NCBI GenBank assembly: GCA_003550325.1
Contig: QKWP01000485.1
Span: 217,762-281,761, forward strand
DNA from: Gigaspora rosea
Lineage: Eukaryota; Glomeromycota; Glomeromycetes; Diversisporales; Gigasporaceae
Reading direction: 5' to 3'
DNA: 64,000 bases
Below, piece by piece: positions 46,255-57,160 of the stretch. Positions within the stretch are counted from its first letter, which is position 1; each line of letters begins with the position of its first letter. The notes below the pieces were generated by a model. The model saw only the letters and a program-made list of their open reading frames with translations, ran no database searches and was not told the origin of the DNA. The position numbers were made by a program, and so were the translations under genes.

Positions 46255-46630
46255 TAGGTGTTAAAAATGGATCAGATAGAGAAGAGAAATCTCTGAATAT
46301 AGATGTTATACTAAGAATAAAGAAATGTTGGAATATTATTTAAAGTCTGCTAAGGATATAAAACCAGATATAAAGAACAACATTGGATAGTATCATGAAT
46401 ACGGAATAGGTATTGCCAAAAATAAGAAGAAAGCATATGAATGGTATTTTAAGGCTGCCATGGAAACCAATTTTTGTAGACAAAATAATCTTGGATAGTG
46501 TTTTGAAAAAGGCATAGCGTCATCAAATATAAAAGGAAAGCATTTGAGTAGTACTTAAAATCAGCAAAAGGTGGAAATTCAAGTAGTAAAAATAATCTTG
46601 GGCATTGCTATAAAATAGGTTTATAATAAC
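46255..46630 (+). pseudogene. Captured Sel1-repeat fragment, antisense in an intron (right arm)
   Basis: The plus strand reads about three Sel1-like units: 'EYYLKSAKDIKPDIKNNIG', 'YHEYGIGIAKNKKKAYEW' with 'YFKAAMETN', and 'CFEKGI...KGK' with a final 'NNLGHCYKIG'. The A.EWY.KAA and NNLG.C...G pattern is diagnostic for Sel1. In units 1 and 2 the codon after 'NNIG/NNLG' is TAG where a Tyr codon is expected. It sits in the intron between exons 46,640 and 46,190 of the minus-strand transposon gene, so it is antisense to it. It probably comes from a host gene and was present before the palindrome formed, because both arms carry it. Confidence 0.75.
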
Positions 46631-48534
46631 ATTATTATAATAAATAATATTTATCTGAATATTCTCATCTGTTATATGTAACAAAACTAACAATTTCATA
46701 TCTCCAAATACAAGATACCCATAATTATTGCAAGTATTGCACAAGCCGCCTAAATCTTCTTGATATTGGTATCTACCTCCTTGCAATTGATTCATAAATG
46801 AAGTACGCTTCATTCCATTTGGATACGTTTCTGAAAATCGCTCCCATAGTGCCACTTTGGTATCTTGAATATACATAACAGGCTTTTGTGTTTTTGCATC
46901 AGTTTTATATGAACTCATATTAACTATTTCTTTGTCATTCAAAAATTGTTCAATTTGATTTTTCATTTCCGATGTTAGCCTTTCTTGTGTAATAACCGGC
47001 TTTTGTAATAGTAGAGTACTATATCCGTTTAGTTGAGTATATTTTCGAGCATTAGATATTGTATGACTTCCCACCTTTACGGTAATTATACAATAGAAAA
47101 TTCAATAATATATAAATGCAATTTTAATGGTAAAAAAAATCCTACTCCTAATTTCTCTTGCAATTCCGCATAAGAGAAATCATTAGCAATAAACAATAAG
47201 ATGCGTTGCTTGCCATCCAAATATTTTTCATTATCAGCAAGCGCACAAACAAAGCATGACTAAATTGTTTTAGAGGTATTGGGTATGTGACTCGGTGTAC
47301 TTGTGAGATATCCAATCTTGTGCAAATTTGCTAATGATTCTTTATTACCATTCGAATTGTCAGATTTAGTCCAAAATTGAACCTAATAAAAAAATTGATT
47401 ATATATTAGCAATGTTTACAATAAATAGTTTTTTTTATAATAACCTTTAATTCCTAATGTGACCATGGGGTAACATTCATGCATCCACAGTAGCGAAGCA
47501 TTGTTTGCCATGCTCGATATTCACGATCTCAAAACTCATAGCCTCGAGGATATATAATCTTTAAAGCAGGTTCCAATTCGATAATTGTAATATCCAATTT
47601 CATCCAAGTAATAAAAAATTGATGCCATTCAATATTTGCTAGGGTATGGCGCTTGACATGATAATAGTATATTGGTGTCATTATTGCTATATCGGCCCAG
47701 TCTTTTACTTGACATGCTGGAATATGTGTTTGGCGAATAAGTGTTTGAATATTATGGTCAAAAAGTTGTGTTCCTCTGAATTTTTGCAATTGACCAAAAA
47801 GTTTCCAAACTTCATTTGGGGTCATACCAACAAACTGTTTTAGTAATTTTGAATCTTGATATATTTCTAATATACACACATCATCCTCAATTCGTGAAAC
47901 AAAAATAGCTTGTCTTTTTTGAAAAGTAAAATTGATCGAAGATTGAAAACCTGCTCCAGCATATTCCCATTCTTTTCGCGAAGAAACACCTATATTATAT
48001 ATGAATATTTCATGTTGTTCAAGTAAACAAACTCTTGGAAAAAAAAGTACTCCTTTGTTTATAATTTTTAGAATATTATCATCAGTCCAGCTCATAACTT
48101 AATAGCCAGAGTAGCACGTTTTTGTATTGAATATTAGTGCATAAATTGTTGAAATTGCATTTGTTGGATTATTTTTAGTAGTTTCAAATTGTTCACTTTT
48201 ACAATGGTATTCTGGCAGTAAAATTCTGTTTTTGGTACTCATTTGAACATTTAGAATAAAATTACATTCGTTAAGAGAAACTTTGGTTCGTTGACCTAGA
48301 CGAATTAGAAAACTAAAAATGTTGTTTTTAGTTAAATAAATCTACCAGTAACGTGAGTATGGACCATAGTGAAGGTCTAAAGTAAGTAAGCCCAGCGTTT
48401 CAAGAGTAATATTGAGCATTTTTGTTTGTTGAAATTAACAGTGGCAGATTTTAGCATGTTATATAAAGTTCTATACTATCATTATCACCGATTTTATTAA
48501 TTGATAATCTTACAATTTATGTCGATTACTCATG

Positions 48535-48887
48535 GATTAGTACTTAATCGTAAATTATAAAAGTGTATTGATAAAATTTTAACCAAATTATCTCAAAATT
48601 TCAGAGTATATGTAATTTTGTATCCCAAACAACTTTACTTAGATCATTTTTATCGATTTACTTTAGAAATTTTAACTTTTATATGTAGCTACGATATACG
48701 ATTATTGTAAAAAAAATTTTTTATATTTTTTTTAAAATAATTGTATATCGTAGCTACATATTAAAGTTAAAATTATCTAAAGTAAATCGATAAAAATGAT
48801 CTAAGTAAAGTTGTTTGGGATACAAAATTACATATACTCTGAAATTTGAGATAATTTGGTTAAAATTTTATTAATACACTTTTATAA
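48535..48887. repeat. Palindrome nested in the right arm
   Basis: TTAATCGTAAATTATAAAAG near 48,545 pairs with CTTTTATAA (48,880), continuing beyond the inserted element as TAATTTACGATTAA. The axis is near 48,715. The inner text AAACAACTTTACTTAGATCA pairs with TGATCTAAGTAAAGTTGTTT. The same half-sequence forms the outer part of both arms of the giant palindrome (about 37,790-37,960 and 49,280-49,440). Confidence 0.75.
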
Positions 48888-49236
48888 GGCCATATAAAGT
48901 TAATTTTTTGGTTCTCATAATATGAGACAAAAAAAATGACCTGGCCGGCTGAACTTTTATTTAAAAATTTTTAAAATTTTTTAAATTATAAAATTTAAAT
49001 TTTAATTTTAAAAAACAATAACTCGGCATTATAGTATTAAATAAAGTAATAACTCGCCTGCCTGGACTTTATTTAAATAATTTTATATATAAAAAATTTT
49101 AAATTTTATAAAATTTTTAAAAAAAATTTTTGAAATTCCACCTGGCTATTAAAACATATAAAAAAATTTTTTTCAAAAAATTTTCAAATTATGATCCGGC
49201 CGGGTTTGAGAACCAAAAAATTAAGTTTATATGGCC
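48888..49236. mobile_element. 349-bp PIF/Harbinger-like MITE (GGCC ends, TAA duplication)
   Basis: GGCCATATAAAGTTAATTTT and the inverse of AAAATTAAGTTTATATGGCC are the ends, continuing to GGTTCTCA / TGAGAACC. TAA flanks both sides (48,885-48,887 and 49,237-49,239), the 3-bp TWA duplication typical of PIF/Harbinger. Non-coding, with a GGCCGG motif inside each end. Confidence 0.85.
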
Positions 49237-49639
49237 TAATTTACGATTAAGTTAAAAAAATTTAATTTTTTTAATTTTTTTCGCCTAAACGTAAATTGTA
49301 AAAGTGTAATAATAAAATGTTATTCAAATTATTTGAAAATTTCAGAATATATATAATTTTGTCTCCTAAACAATGTTACTCATAGCATTTTTTTTCGATT
49401 TGCTTAGTATAATTTTAACTTTTATATGTAGAAAAGATAATTGATTATTTAAAAAATAAAAATTTTTATTTATTAAAACTTCTATATAATCACAATTTTT
49501 TCTTATATGAAATTTTATTATAATAGTGATTATATAGAATTCCTCTATATTAGTCACATCTTTATATAATCACCACTTTTTGTATTCCAAGAGTGTGATT
49601 ATATAGAGGTTTGACTGTATAAAGTTGCTTATTCATATT

Positions 49640-50900
49640 ATTTATAACTATTCAACAGATTTATTAAAACAGCAAGATCATTGCTAAATATGTGCAGGGG
49701 AGTTTTGATTTATGGCACTTTTTGTATTTGTATTTTTTTGTATATAAAATGGATTAAATGTTTTGAAAAATTTTGTTGGGAAAAAAAAGTATAGTGCGTG
49801 AGATGTTACTATAGGCAGAGGGTGCAGAATTATTTAATTATTGAATAAAAATTTCAAATTGAGATAATTGATTTTTGATTTGAATATTGGTTTAAGCTAA
49901 ATTTTATTATTTGTTTAATAAAGATAAATTTTTTAATAAATGATATAAAATAAAATTGTTTATAAAAATTTAAAAGTTATATTAAATTTTTATATTTGTT
50001 TTTGATATTTTAAAAGAATTTAATGAGTGTTTGAATTTTTGTTAATTTTTATGTTTGAAATTTGTTGATTTTATTTTAATTATTAGTTGGTATTTAGCTT
50101 GGTTTTGTACTGATTGTTTTTAATATATATATTTAAGGTTTTGAATTTTGATTGTCTTATTGGGATATTTAGATTAATATAGATTATTAAGTTTTGAAGG
50201 ATGTTTGTTGATATTGATTTTTTTGTAAGTTTGATTTGGTATGTATAGAGCTTCAGATTCTTTATTTGAATAATATTTGAATAATTTAGATAGCAAAATT
50301 CTATTCATATATTTGCTGAATGACTTATATTATTTGAATAAGTATTAGTTATCAAATAATATATAGTTTTTATGTGTCAATGCTGAAAATTTTAATTATA
50401 AATAATGAAAATTATTCTAATAAATTTGTTATTCAAATAAGGTTTGTTTATTTGAATTATTTGTAAATAATTATTTATTTGAATATTTGTGAGTATGAAT
50501 ATTGTTTGAATAATGAATATGAATATGAAGTTCTAGGTATGTATTAATTGATGAAGGCTAATAATATAGTATTTTGGTAAGTTATTATAGAGTTTAATTA
50601 ATTAATTATATAATAATATATAATTATAAGTTGTATGAAAAATAAATTTAGTTTTTTTTTTAAAAATAAATATCCGTGAATATCTTGTTTGATTTTTGAG
50701 AATACAAAGTAAAAAAAGTTTTTATTTTAAAGATATAAATTGTTACAATCAAGAATATTTTGTTTGAAAGTTTTTGTTTTAGTTTGTAATATGTTATTAT
50801 GGGTTTGTTTGATTGTTTAAAAAATTTGAAAGATTTATTATTATTTTAGTGATAATGATTTTGAAGGTTGTTAGATATATTATGGAAGGAAAAGTATTAA
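49640..50900. other. AT-rich interval, no gene recognised
   Basis: Very AT-rich with many TTTGAATAAT-like words (50,270-50,520). No open frame of protein-like composition and no clear inverted repeat. Confidence 0.5.
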
Positions 50901-51077
50901 ATATATTAAAAAAGTATCTAATTTATCTTTAGCATTTTATTATGTTCGTCATATTGTAATATTTTTAAAACCTGCAAAAGTGTTATGTTATTGATACAGA
51001 TTACTATCTAAAATAGTAAACAACCTATTACTATTCTAACTAAGCAAGATTCACATTAACAATGTCTCAGGTTTCAC

Positions 51078-53228
51078 TAGAGATGGATAAAATCCGCATT
51101 TTATAATAAAATGCGCATTAATGTGTATAATACCGCATGATAAAAAAATTTTTTAATTTTTATACTTTATTATTGAAAATATACCTAAATAAAGATACTA
51201 TATCTTGATTCTTAATTAGATTTTGCCTATATATACATAAATTTTTACAAATTTGCTAATTGTAAACTTTATCGTTGCTATCTTATGTAATTTGACACCT
51301 TTACCGTGGCTCTGCCACATGAGCTTTGTATAAAATTTTAGAATCTTAGTTAAAATCTGTAAATTTGCATTAGGATACGTAAAGTTGATTTTTCGTTTTG
51401 TATTACCCGCTGTCCCACTTTTTTAATTTTTTTAATTGCTGATCCGGATAAGATCTGCAGAATTTTTATATTTGAATTTGGGGGGATTTACACTGGATTT
51501 ACTATGTTTTTATTATATGCTGAAATCTTACAACCACCTTGTTTACATGGAATTTATATAGTCATCTGATCATTTTTTAGTGATATCTCAGCATATACTA
51601 GGCCAATTTGAATGATCTAACTACCATTAGATGCGTCTTAGTGAGCTCTACAACTTTCAATTAATTGACTTGGGCTATTAGCTTAATAAAAAAATCACTT
51701 ACCATAGAGGTAGTTGTAAGATTTTAGCATATAATAAAAGTTTATATTGTACTTATCCCCAAAATTTACTATTGTCCCAATATAGTAATTCTGCAGATCT
51801 TATCCGGATCATCAATTAATTTTTTTTTTTTTTAGTTCCAATTGTGCCAATTGTTCAATTTTTAATACTTATTTTTTCTCTCTATTTTTATTCGATAGGG
51901 ACTATAATTTCCCATAATTCTCCAATAGAACTAACAGGAAACATATGACTGCTGGCCCAATTTTTTGATTCCTTGTTGTGCAAAATGAAAATTTAACCTC
52001 ATATAACTTTAAATATGAAAATTATTCTATTTGCAGAAAAAAAGAAAAAATCTGCTGTTCGTCCCAAATTTTAAAATCTATAACGCAAACGAAAAATCAA
52101 GTTTGCATATAATATTTACAATATGCTGAGTTGGTTTGCATTGAATCGTCACAAAAAATTTTGTTGCTGAACATACTATTCTATTAATTACAGTATATGG
52201 TTAAGATTAAGTTAGTTTGCATTAAAATTATGTTATTATAAAATTCTGCTACAGAATTCACACTCTATTTCAATATAGTTGAGCCAGTTTTTATTAGAAT
52301 TATTTTGATTTTTATCATGAGTTTTTATAAAAAAATTCTATTACAAAATTTGTTCACTATACCAGTAATTAATATATAGTGGGTTAGTTTGAATCAGTAT
52401 AAGCTAACTATAAAAAGTTTTTACAAAGCTCATTACTCCAATAACAAATAGTATGCAGCTTAGTTTTATTGGTGAATGCCAATGCCAAATTTAAAATAAG
52501 TGTTGTAAAGAGAATTTTAGCTCATTGATCACCTTTTAAACATAACCGTAATTTTATTGGTTATTAGATCGACAAAAACTACAAGTTATTGAAAAAATTA
52601 GTTGATTATCAGATAATCTGGACGCAAAAATTCTGACCAAAAATTTTAAAAATCAATCATTAAATATTTGATTGAATGTAACTTTTTTTGATATTCGCTA
52701 ATATATTTACTATTTTTTTATTAATCATATATTTTATCTATAGCGGAGCATTTGTGTATTCTTGCACTTGTTCTTGCACTTGCACTTATTCTTGAACTTG
52801 AGACCATTATACAAAATGGTTTCAAATTCAGGAACTTTTTAGCCCAAAATAGTTTGTAAATATTAGGCAATTAAACAACAAAAGTAAATTTGGACAATTC
52901 ACGTTCACGATCTTGTGATATTTAAAGGTATTAATAATGGCATCAAAAAATGATATAATAATTACTCAAATGTTATAATTACTCAACTATGATAATAGTC
53001 ATAATCATCTTACGTATTTCTGTTAGTTTTTCCATATTTAGGTCACATTTTTTGAATATGACCAATCAAAAATGTTAAAGCAAACAGACTCAGAATTGAA
53101 GTATATAGATAGATTATGCTTATTTTATATTTAATTTTCTATATAAAATTTTGATGGGATAAAATGCACATGATTAGGAATCATGCGCATGATTAAGAAA
53201 TCATGCACGCGCATGAAACCCATCTTTA
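51078..53228. mobile_element. 2.15-kb non-autonomous hAT-like element
   Basis: The left end TAGAGATGGATAAAATCCGC and inverted right end TAAAGATGGGTTTCATGCGC share the (T)A.AGATGG.T start common in hAT elements. GGTTTCAC is duplicated at 51,070-51,077 and 53,229-53,236. The matching undisturbed site is at 54,131-54,138 in copy B. ATGCGCAT-like words are clustered inside both ends. No transposase frame is present. A smaller element (51,434-51,817) is nested inside. Confidence 0.88.
51434..51817. mobile_element. 384-bp element with CTGATCCGGATAAGATCTGC ends
   Basis: TGATCCGGATAAGATCTGCA on the left and TGCAGATCTTATCCGGATCA on the right are exact inverted repeats, continuing with AATT. A diverged, window-truncated relative begins at 63,704. 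The interior contains 'CCAATTTGAATGATCTAACT', a variant of the core shared with other foldbacks. The exact target duplication is uncertain (AATT on both sides). Confidence 0.88.
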
Positions 53229-53971
53229 GGTTTCACCCTGTCCTTTTATTATTATGCATTATTTATTTTGTATTTTTTATTATTTGTTATTTAATTATTT
53301 AGTGTAATGTTTTTACCCAATTCAGTATATTTTAGTATGAACCTTTGTTATTGTCTTTGCTGATCAGAGATTTTTTTCATCAACCCATTAAGTAATCCAA
53401 TACAAAAAAGTGAAATTTTGTAAAAAAAAAAAAAAAAGTACAAAATCAATTCAGAATATTATAAATATTAAAAATTATGCTTAATATTGACTTTTTATTA
53501 TTTTTCAAAAATTATTCGTGTATAGATACTTATGCTCATGCTCATATTCCAGCTCTTGACGATAGAGAGCTATTAAAGAGCATAGTGTTACCCAAAACAT
53601 TTTATTTTCCATGTAACCCATCTATACCAAACTTAGAAAAGATAAGACTGCAGATCATCAAGATTAAAACAAAAATAATCTGAGTAATCTGAACTAATCA
53701 GAATATGACCAAAAAATTGGTCCACAAAATTCAAGCAATGTTTTATTGCTGGTTCTGATATAAGGTTATGCGTGAGAATTGTATGATAAATAATTAAATT
53801 ATCACTTGATTTGAAGTTTAGGTACTCACGCATTGTAATTTTTTTTTTGATTTGTGTTAAAAATCTGTTAACTAAATATATCATTATTTTATTTATTTTT
53901 CATTATATTATTTAAGATTTTTATCAATCTATATCTAGTTAGTTCAATCTATGATAGATAAATATATATAC

Positions 53972-54630
53972 TGTATATTAAAAAAGTATTTAGCATTTTA
54001 TTATTTTTGTCATACTATAATATTTTTAAAACCTGTGAAAGTGTTATATCATTGATGCAGATCACTATATAAAATAGTAACAACCTATCACTAATCCTAA
54101 CTAAGCAAGATCTGCATCAACAACGTCTCAGGTTTCACCCTGTCTTTTTTTATTATTATGTATTAGTCTCATATTTTTACCCAATTCAGTATATTTTTCA
54201 CTACGAACTTTTGTTATTGTTTTTGCCAATCAGAGATTATTATTTCATCAAACCATTAAGTAATCCGATACCAAAAAAGTGAAAGTTTGGAATTTCAGAA
54301 AAACGAAGTACAAAATCAATTCGGAACATCATAAAAATATTTAAAAATTATGCTTAATCTTTACTTTTTATTATTTTTCAAAAATTATTCATGTATAGGC
54401 GCTCATGCTCATGCTCATGCTCTAGCTCTTAATGATCGATCGATCAATTGAACTATTAAAGAGCATAGTGTTATCCAAAATGTTTTATTTCCTGTATAAC
54501 ATATCCATACCAAACTTAGAACAGATATGACCACAGATCATCAAAGACTAAACCAAAAATAGTCTGAATAATCTGAACTAATCCGAATATGGACAAAAAA
54601 TCGGTCCAAGCAATGTTTTAACTGCGTTAA
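53972..54630. repeat. Segmental duplication copy B (uninterrupted)
   Basis: Direct-orientation copy of unit A lacking the hAT-like insertion. It contains the intact site TCAGGTTTCACCCTGTC at about 54,128. Non-coding in both copies; divergence includes indels and a GATC simple repeat near 54,435. Confidence 0.85.
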
Positions 54631-54639
54631 CAATTGGAA

Positions 54640-54890
54640 TCAATTAGCAAAACTATATAAGAGATCAAATGTAGAAAATATTTAAATTGTTTTTATTAAG
54701 TTTTTTAAAAAATATTAATTAAAATATTTTGACAACTATTAAACCAAACCTAATAAATTTTTTTATATTTTAATTCTATAACTATATAGAATTAACAAAA
54801 AAAATTTATTAAATTTTGTTTAATGGTTGTTAAGATATTTTAAAGTCTAGAAAAAATTTATTTAAAAACAATTTGAGTAGTTTTTTGACT
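54640..54890. repeat. Foldback, ATTAAACCAAACCTAATAAA
   Basis: ACAACTATTAAACCAAACCT (about 54,733) and the inverse of TTTGTTTAATGGTTGT (about 54,815), flanked by TTTAAA/AATATTTTG text, form an inverted repeat of about 70 bp per arm with its axis near 54,780. Confidence 0.6.
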
Positions 54891-55365
54891 TTCTAAAAAA
54901 GACAACTCTTTTTAACAATCTCTCGTACCAAATTTTCCAAAAACTCAAACCTACAAAAACTATGCAGTTAACATACAACAAAACTCTACCAAAGCTGCTG
55001 TCAGGTACAAAGTCCATTTACAGTATGTTCTGCAACTGAAATAGAGATGAAAAAGAACTGTAGACTTATAAGCAAGGCACCTTGGCGGGCTTTGGTGCTA
55101 TTGAGTAAAGATGTAGCAGAGAAACCTGGAGCTTGTCAAGGCCTATGAATATGAAAATAGAAGTAGATACTTGGTTAGATATGTTATTCTGTACAGTGTA
55201 ACTCTTACAACCCCTTTATTTTGGTATTCTTTTCCTGGTACTGCTTTGGACGTTTCGAAATTTCACAAAAAGTGGCAATTTGACATACCTACTCCAAAAG
55301 ATCAGCAGTGTTTACTCTTTCCAAATCCGGACACGTCTACTAAAATGGAATCTCCTATGAGAATA

Positions 55366-56379
55366 CAGTCAAACCTCCCTAAGTGCACCCTCTTTAAGTG
55401 CACACCCTCCTTAAATGCACACCTTAGCCAGTCCCAAGCTCGGGACTTAATGATAAGTGCATACCCTCTAACCTCTGCACGTGCATAAATTTTGTGGTCC
55501 CAGACTTATATATGCACCTCCATAAATGCACGCATGTGACCTTCGACCAATTAAAATAATGGATGATCACGTAATTTTAATATTATTTTATCATATCCGC
55601 AGATTTTTGGAATTTATTATTTAAAATTTCAAAAATCTTTAACAGCGAATAACTTTTGTTCCACTAGTCCGTTTTTGATAAAACAACTACCAAAATGTTC
55701 ACAATGATGAGATGATTCTAATAAACCCAAAATCGGTAAAATCCAATCACTGGATCCAGAGATCGTTAACGATTTGTGTCACTTCGAGTATTTAAGAATT
55801 GAAAAAAACCAATCTTTAAATATCTGAGTAGGACCCCAGACATCTCTCATATAGTTCATAACTGGATTTTGGCCAATTTTGACCTAATTTGCTGAAAATG
55901 ACAAAATCTATTTATTTAAATAACTTTTGATCCAGTAATCAGAATTGAATGGACTTTTTTTGTTAGATGCGCCTCACTGAGAGCTTCATTTTAAAAAAAT
56001 GTTCATTCAAATTGGACCACTGGATGTCAAGATAATTGCCAAAAACTGATTTTTTGCTTTTTAAATTTTGGGGGTTTTTTGCTGAAATGCGTAACATATG
56101 ACCTCTGTACTACATGTCCGGGGTCCTATCTGAGTGACACAAATCGTTAACGATCTCTGGTTCCAGTGATTGGATTTTAGTGATTTTGGGTTCATTAGAA
56201 CCGCTACATCAATGTGAACATTTTGGCAGTTGTTTCATAAAAAATGGACCAGTGGAACAAAAGTTATTCACTGTTAAATATTTTTGGAATTTTTTTTATA
56301 TATTTCTATAAATACACACCCTCTATAAATGCACACTCATGCCCAGTCCTAACGGCGTGCACTTAGGGAGATCTGACTG
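55366..56379. mobile_element. 1.0-kb pogo/Tigger-like non-autonomous element
   Basis: The left end CAGTCAAACCTCCCTAAGTG and inverted right end CAGTCAGATCTCCCTAAGTG are flanked by TA (55,364-55,365 and 56,380-56,381). Inside, a 200-bp foldback (AACTACCAAAATGTTCACAA pairing with a TGTGAACATTTTGGCAGTTG-type right half) forms the body. It is interrupted by the 298-bp MITE. Non-coding. Confidence 0.9.
55830..56127. mobile_element. 298-bp hAT-like MITE with 8-bp target duplication
   Basis: AGGACCCCAGACATCTCTCA and the inverse of ATGTCCGGGGTCCT define the ends. ATCTGAGT is present exactly on both sides (55,822-55,829 and 56,128-56,135). It is nearly the reverse complement of the copy at 44,332-44,626. 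Confidence 0.95.
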
Positions 56380-56579
56380 TATTTGGGTTAATGCTTACCA
56401 AATAAACAATGACTGGTGTAATAGAGATCAGAGGGATCACGTGTGGAAATTTCTAGATGTTAGATGTTTTTTCTTTGTCTCTTTCTAGAATACATATAGC
56501 GTTAAATTAGATTTTTTCTATACTAGGCTAATGCGTAGTATTGTGAGGCCGGAGCGAAAATATTTTAAAATTCAAATTT

Positions 56580-57160
56580 TTAAATAAAACTAATTAATTA
56601 TTTTAATATAATATATAATGGTTGTATATATTTAATAATACAGTATATAATATATATTATTTAAATCTAATTTGTTTATAAGTATCTAGCTAATAATTTT
56701 ACTATAGCTTATACTAATAATGTAATATTAAAAAATTATCAGTTTCAAAACGATTCAACTCATTAAAATGACAAGGAATTGCTTGGAAATTTTTACAAAA
56801 CATCTACAAAGTTTCAAAAACAAATTTATCTTCGAATATTTTATATTAATATGTAAATTTTAGGCGTCCAACTAATAGAATATGTAAATTTATTAAAAAT
56901 TCGTACAATAAGTACAAACAAAAAAATTATTGATAAAATTTGATCATAGTAAAATTACTAATACTTTGACATAGTTTTGGTCCTTACTAAATTGGCTCCG
57001 ATTTAAAGAAAAGAGGATTTAGACAGGCTTGTACATTCCTATATTATATGACAAAGGCCGAAATATAAGTTAATTAAATTAGGTGCGAAAAAGATATATA
57101 TTTTCATTATAGCATGATCAGTAAAGTATTACCACAGTACTGTAAATTGGAAATTACTAT
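56580..57160. other. AT-rich interval, no gene recognised
   Basis: Low-complexity A/T-rich DNA. Nothing supportable on either strand. Confidence 0.5.

Larger units (their letters stand above)
43956..48419 (-). pseudogene. DDE-like multi-exon gene relic, right arm copy (better preserved)
   Basis: Minus-strand mirror copy of the left-arm gene: ATG at 48,419 ('MLNITLETLG'), TAG at 43,958-43,956. Intact blocks are longer here. 48,095-47,529 runs through 'WEYAGAGFQSSINF' and 'EIYQDSKLL', where the left copy has stops. 47,074-46,640 includes 'SHTISNARKYTQLNGY' and 'CNTCNNYGY'. 46,190-45,927 and 45,788-45,480 carry 'LLDNGMHYH' and 'GEAKTVIDSHHAQ', the presumed second and third catalytic motifs. The presumed first motif reads VNYK in both arms, so a catalytic Asp may already have been Asn before the duplication. 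A stop follows 'IIYPRGYEF' (CGA to TGA) where the left arm is open. A 0.3-kb element is inserted in the last intron. Confidence 0.65.
37504..49617. mobile_element. 12.1-kb giant palindromic element with CAGTCAAACCTC tips
   Basis: The tips CAGTCAAACCTCCATATAGT (left) and, inverted, CAGTCAAACCTCTATATAAT (right) are flanked by TA on both sides. This is the end structure of pogo/Tigger-like (Tc1/mariner) elements. The whole interior is one inverted repeat: left arm 37,504-43,205, right arm 43,283-49,617, spacer 77 bp. Both arms carry the same multi-exon gene relic in opposite orientation plus a captured Sel1 fragment. The right arm is longer because of nested insertions (44,332-44,626, about 48,540-48,885 and 48,888-49,236). 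The spacer text recurs near 37,986-38,066. The gene does not look like a pogo transposase, so the tips and the cargo may have different origins. Confidence 0.85.
50905..53755. repeat. Segmental duplication copy A (split by hAT-like insertion)
   Basis: 50,905-51,077 plus 53,229-53,755 correspond in order to the uninterrupted copy B at 53,972-54,630: shared 'TTTTTAAAACCTG', 'CTAACTAAGCAAGA', 'CAGTATATTTT', 'TTATGCTTAAT', 'TATGCTCATGCTCATATTCC' and 'AAAGAGCATAGTGTTA'. The short frame at 53,477-53,683 within it is not conserved in copy B, so it is not called a gene. Confidence 0.85.
54890..56500 (+). repeat. Dispersed coding-derived repeat, copy 4 (with nested insertions)
   Basis: Outer parts 54,890-55,365 and 56,382-56,500 belong to the same repeat as at 4430, 5470 and 14,950. 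The frame 55,171-55,360 contains 'TPKDQQCLLFP', equivalent to 'TPPKDRQCLSP' in copy 2, and 'ATEIEMKKN' is readable near 55,040. The right part resumes with TTTGGGTTAATGC...AAATAAACAATGA, as in copy 3 after its GAGTATACTTTGGG. Confidence 0.65.

Noticed and set aside
53477..53683. 68-residue frame with an Ala/His repeat ('AHAHIPA')
   Set aside because: The second copy of the segment (about 54,380) has indels that break the frame, so it is not conserved as coding.
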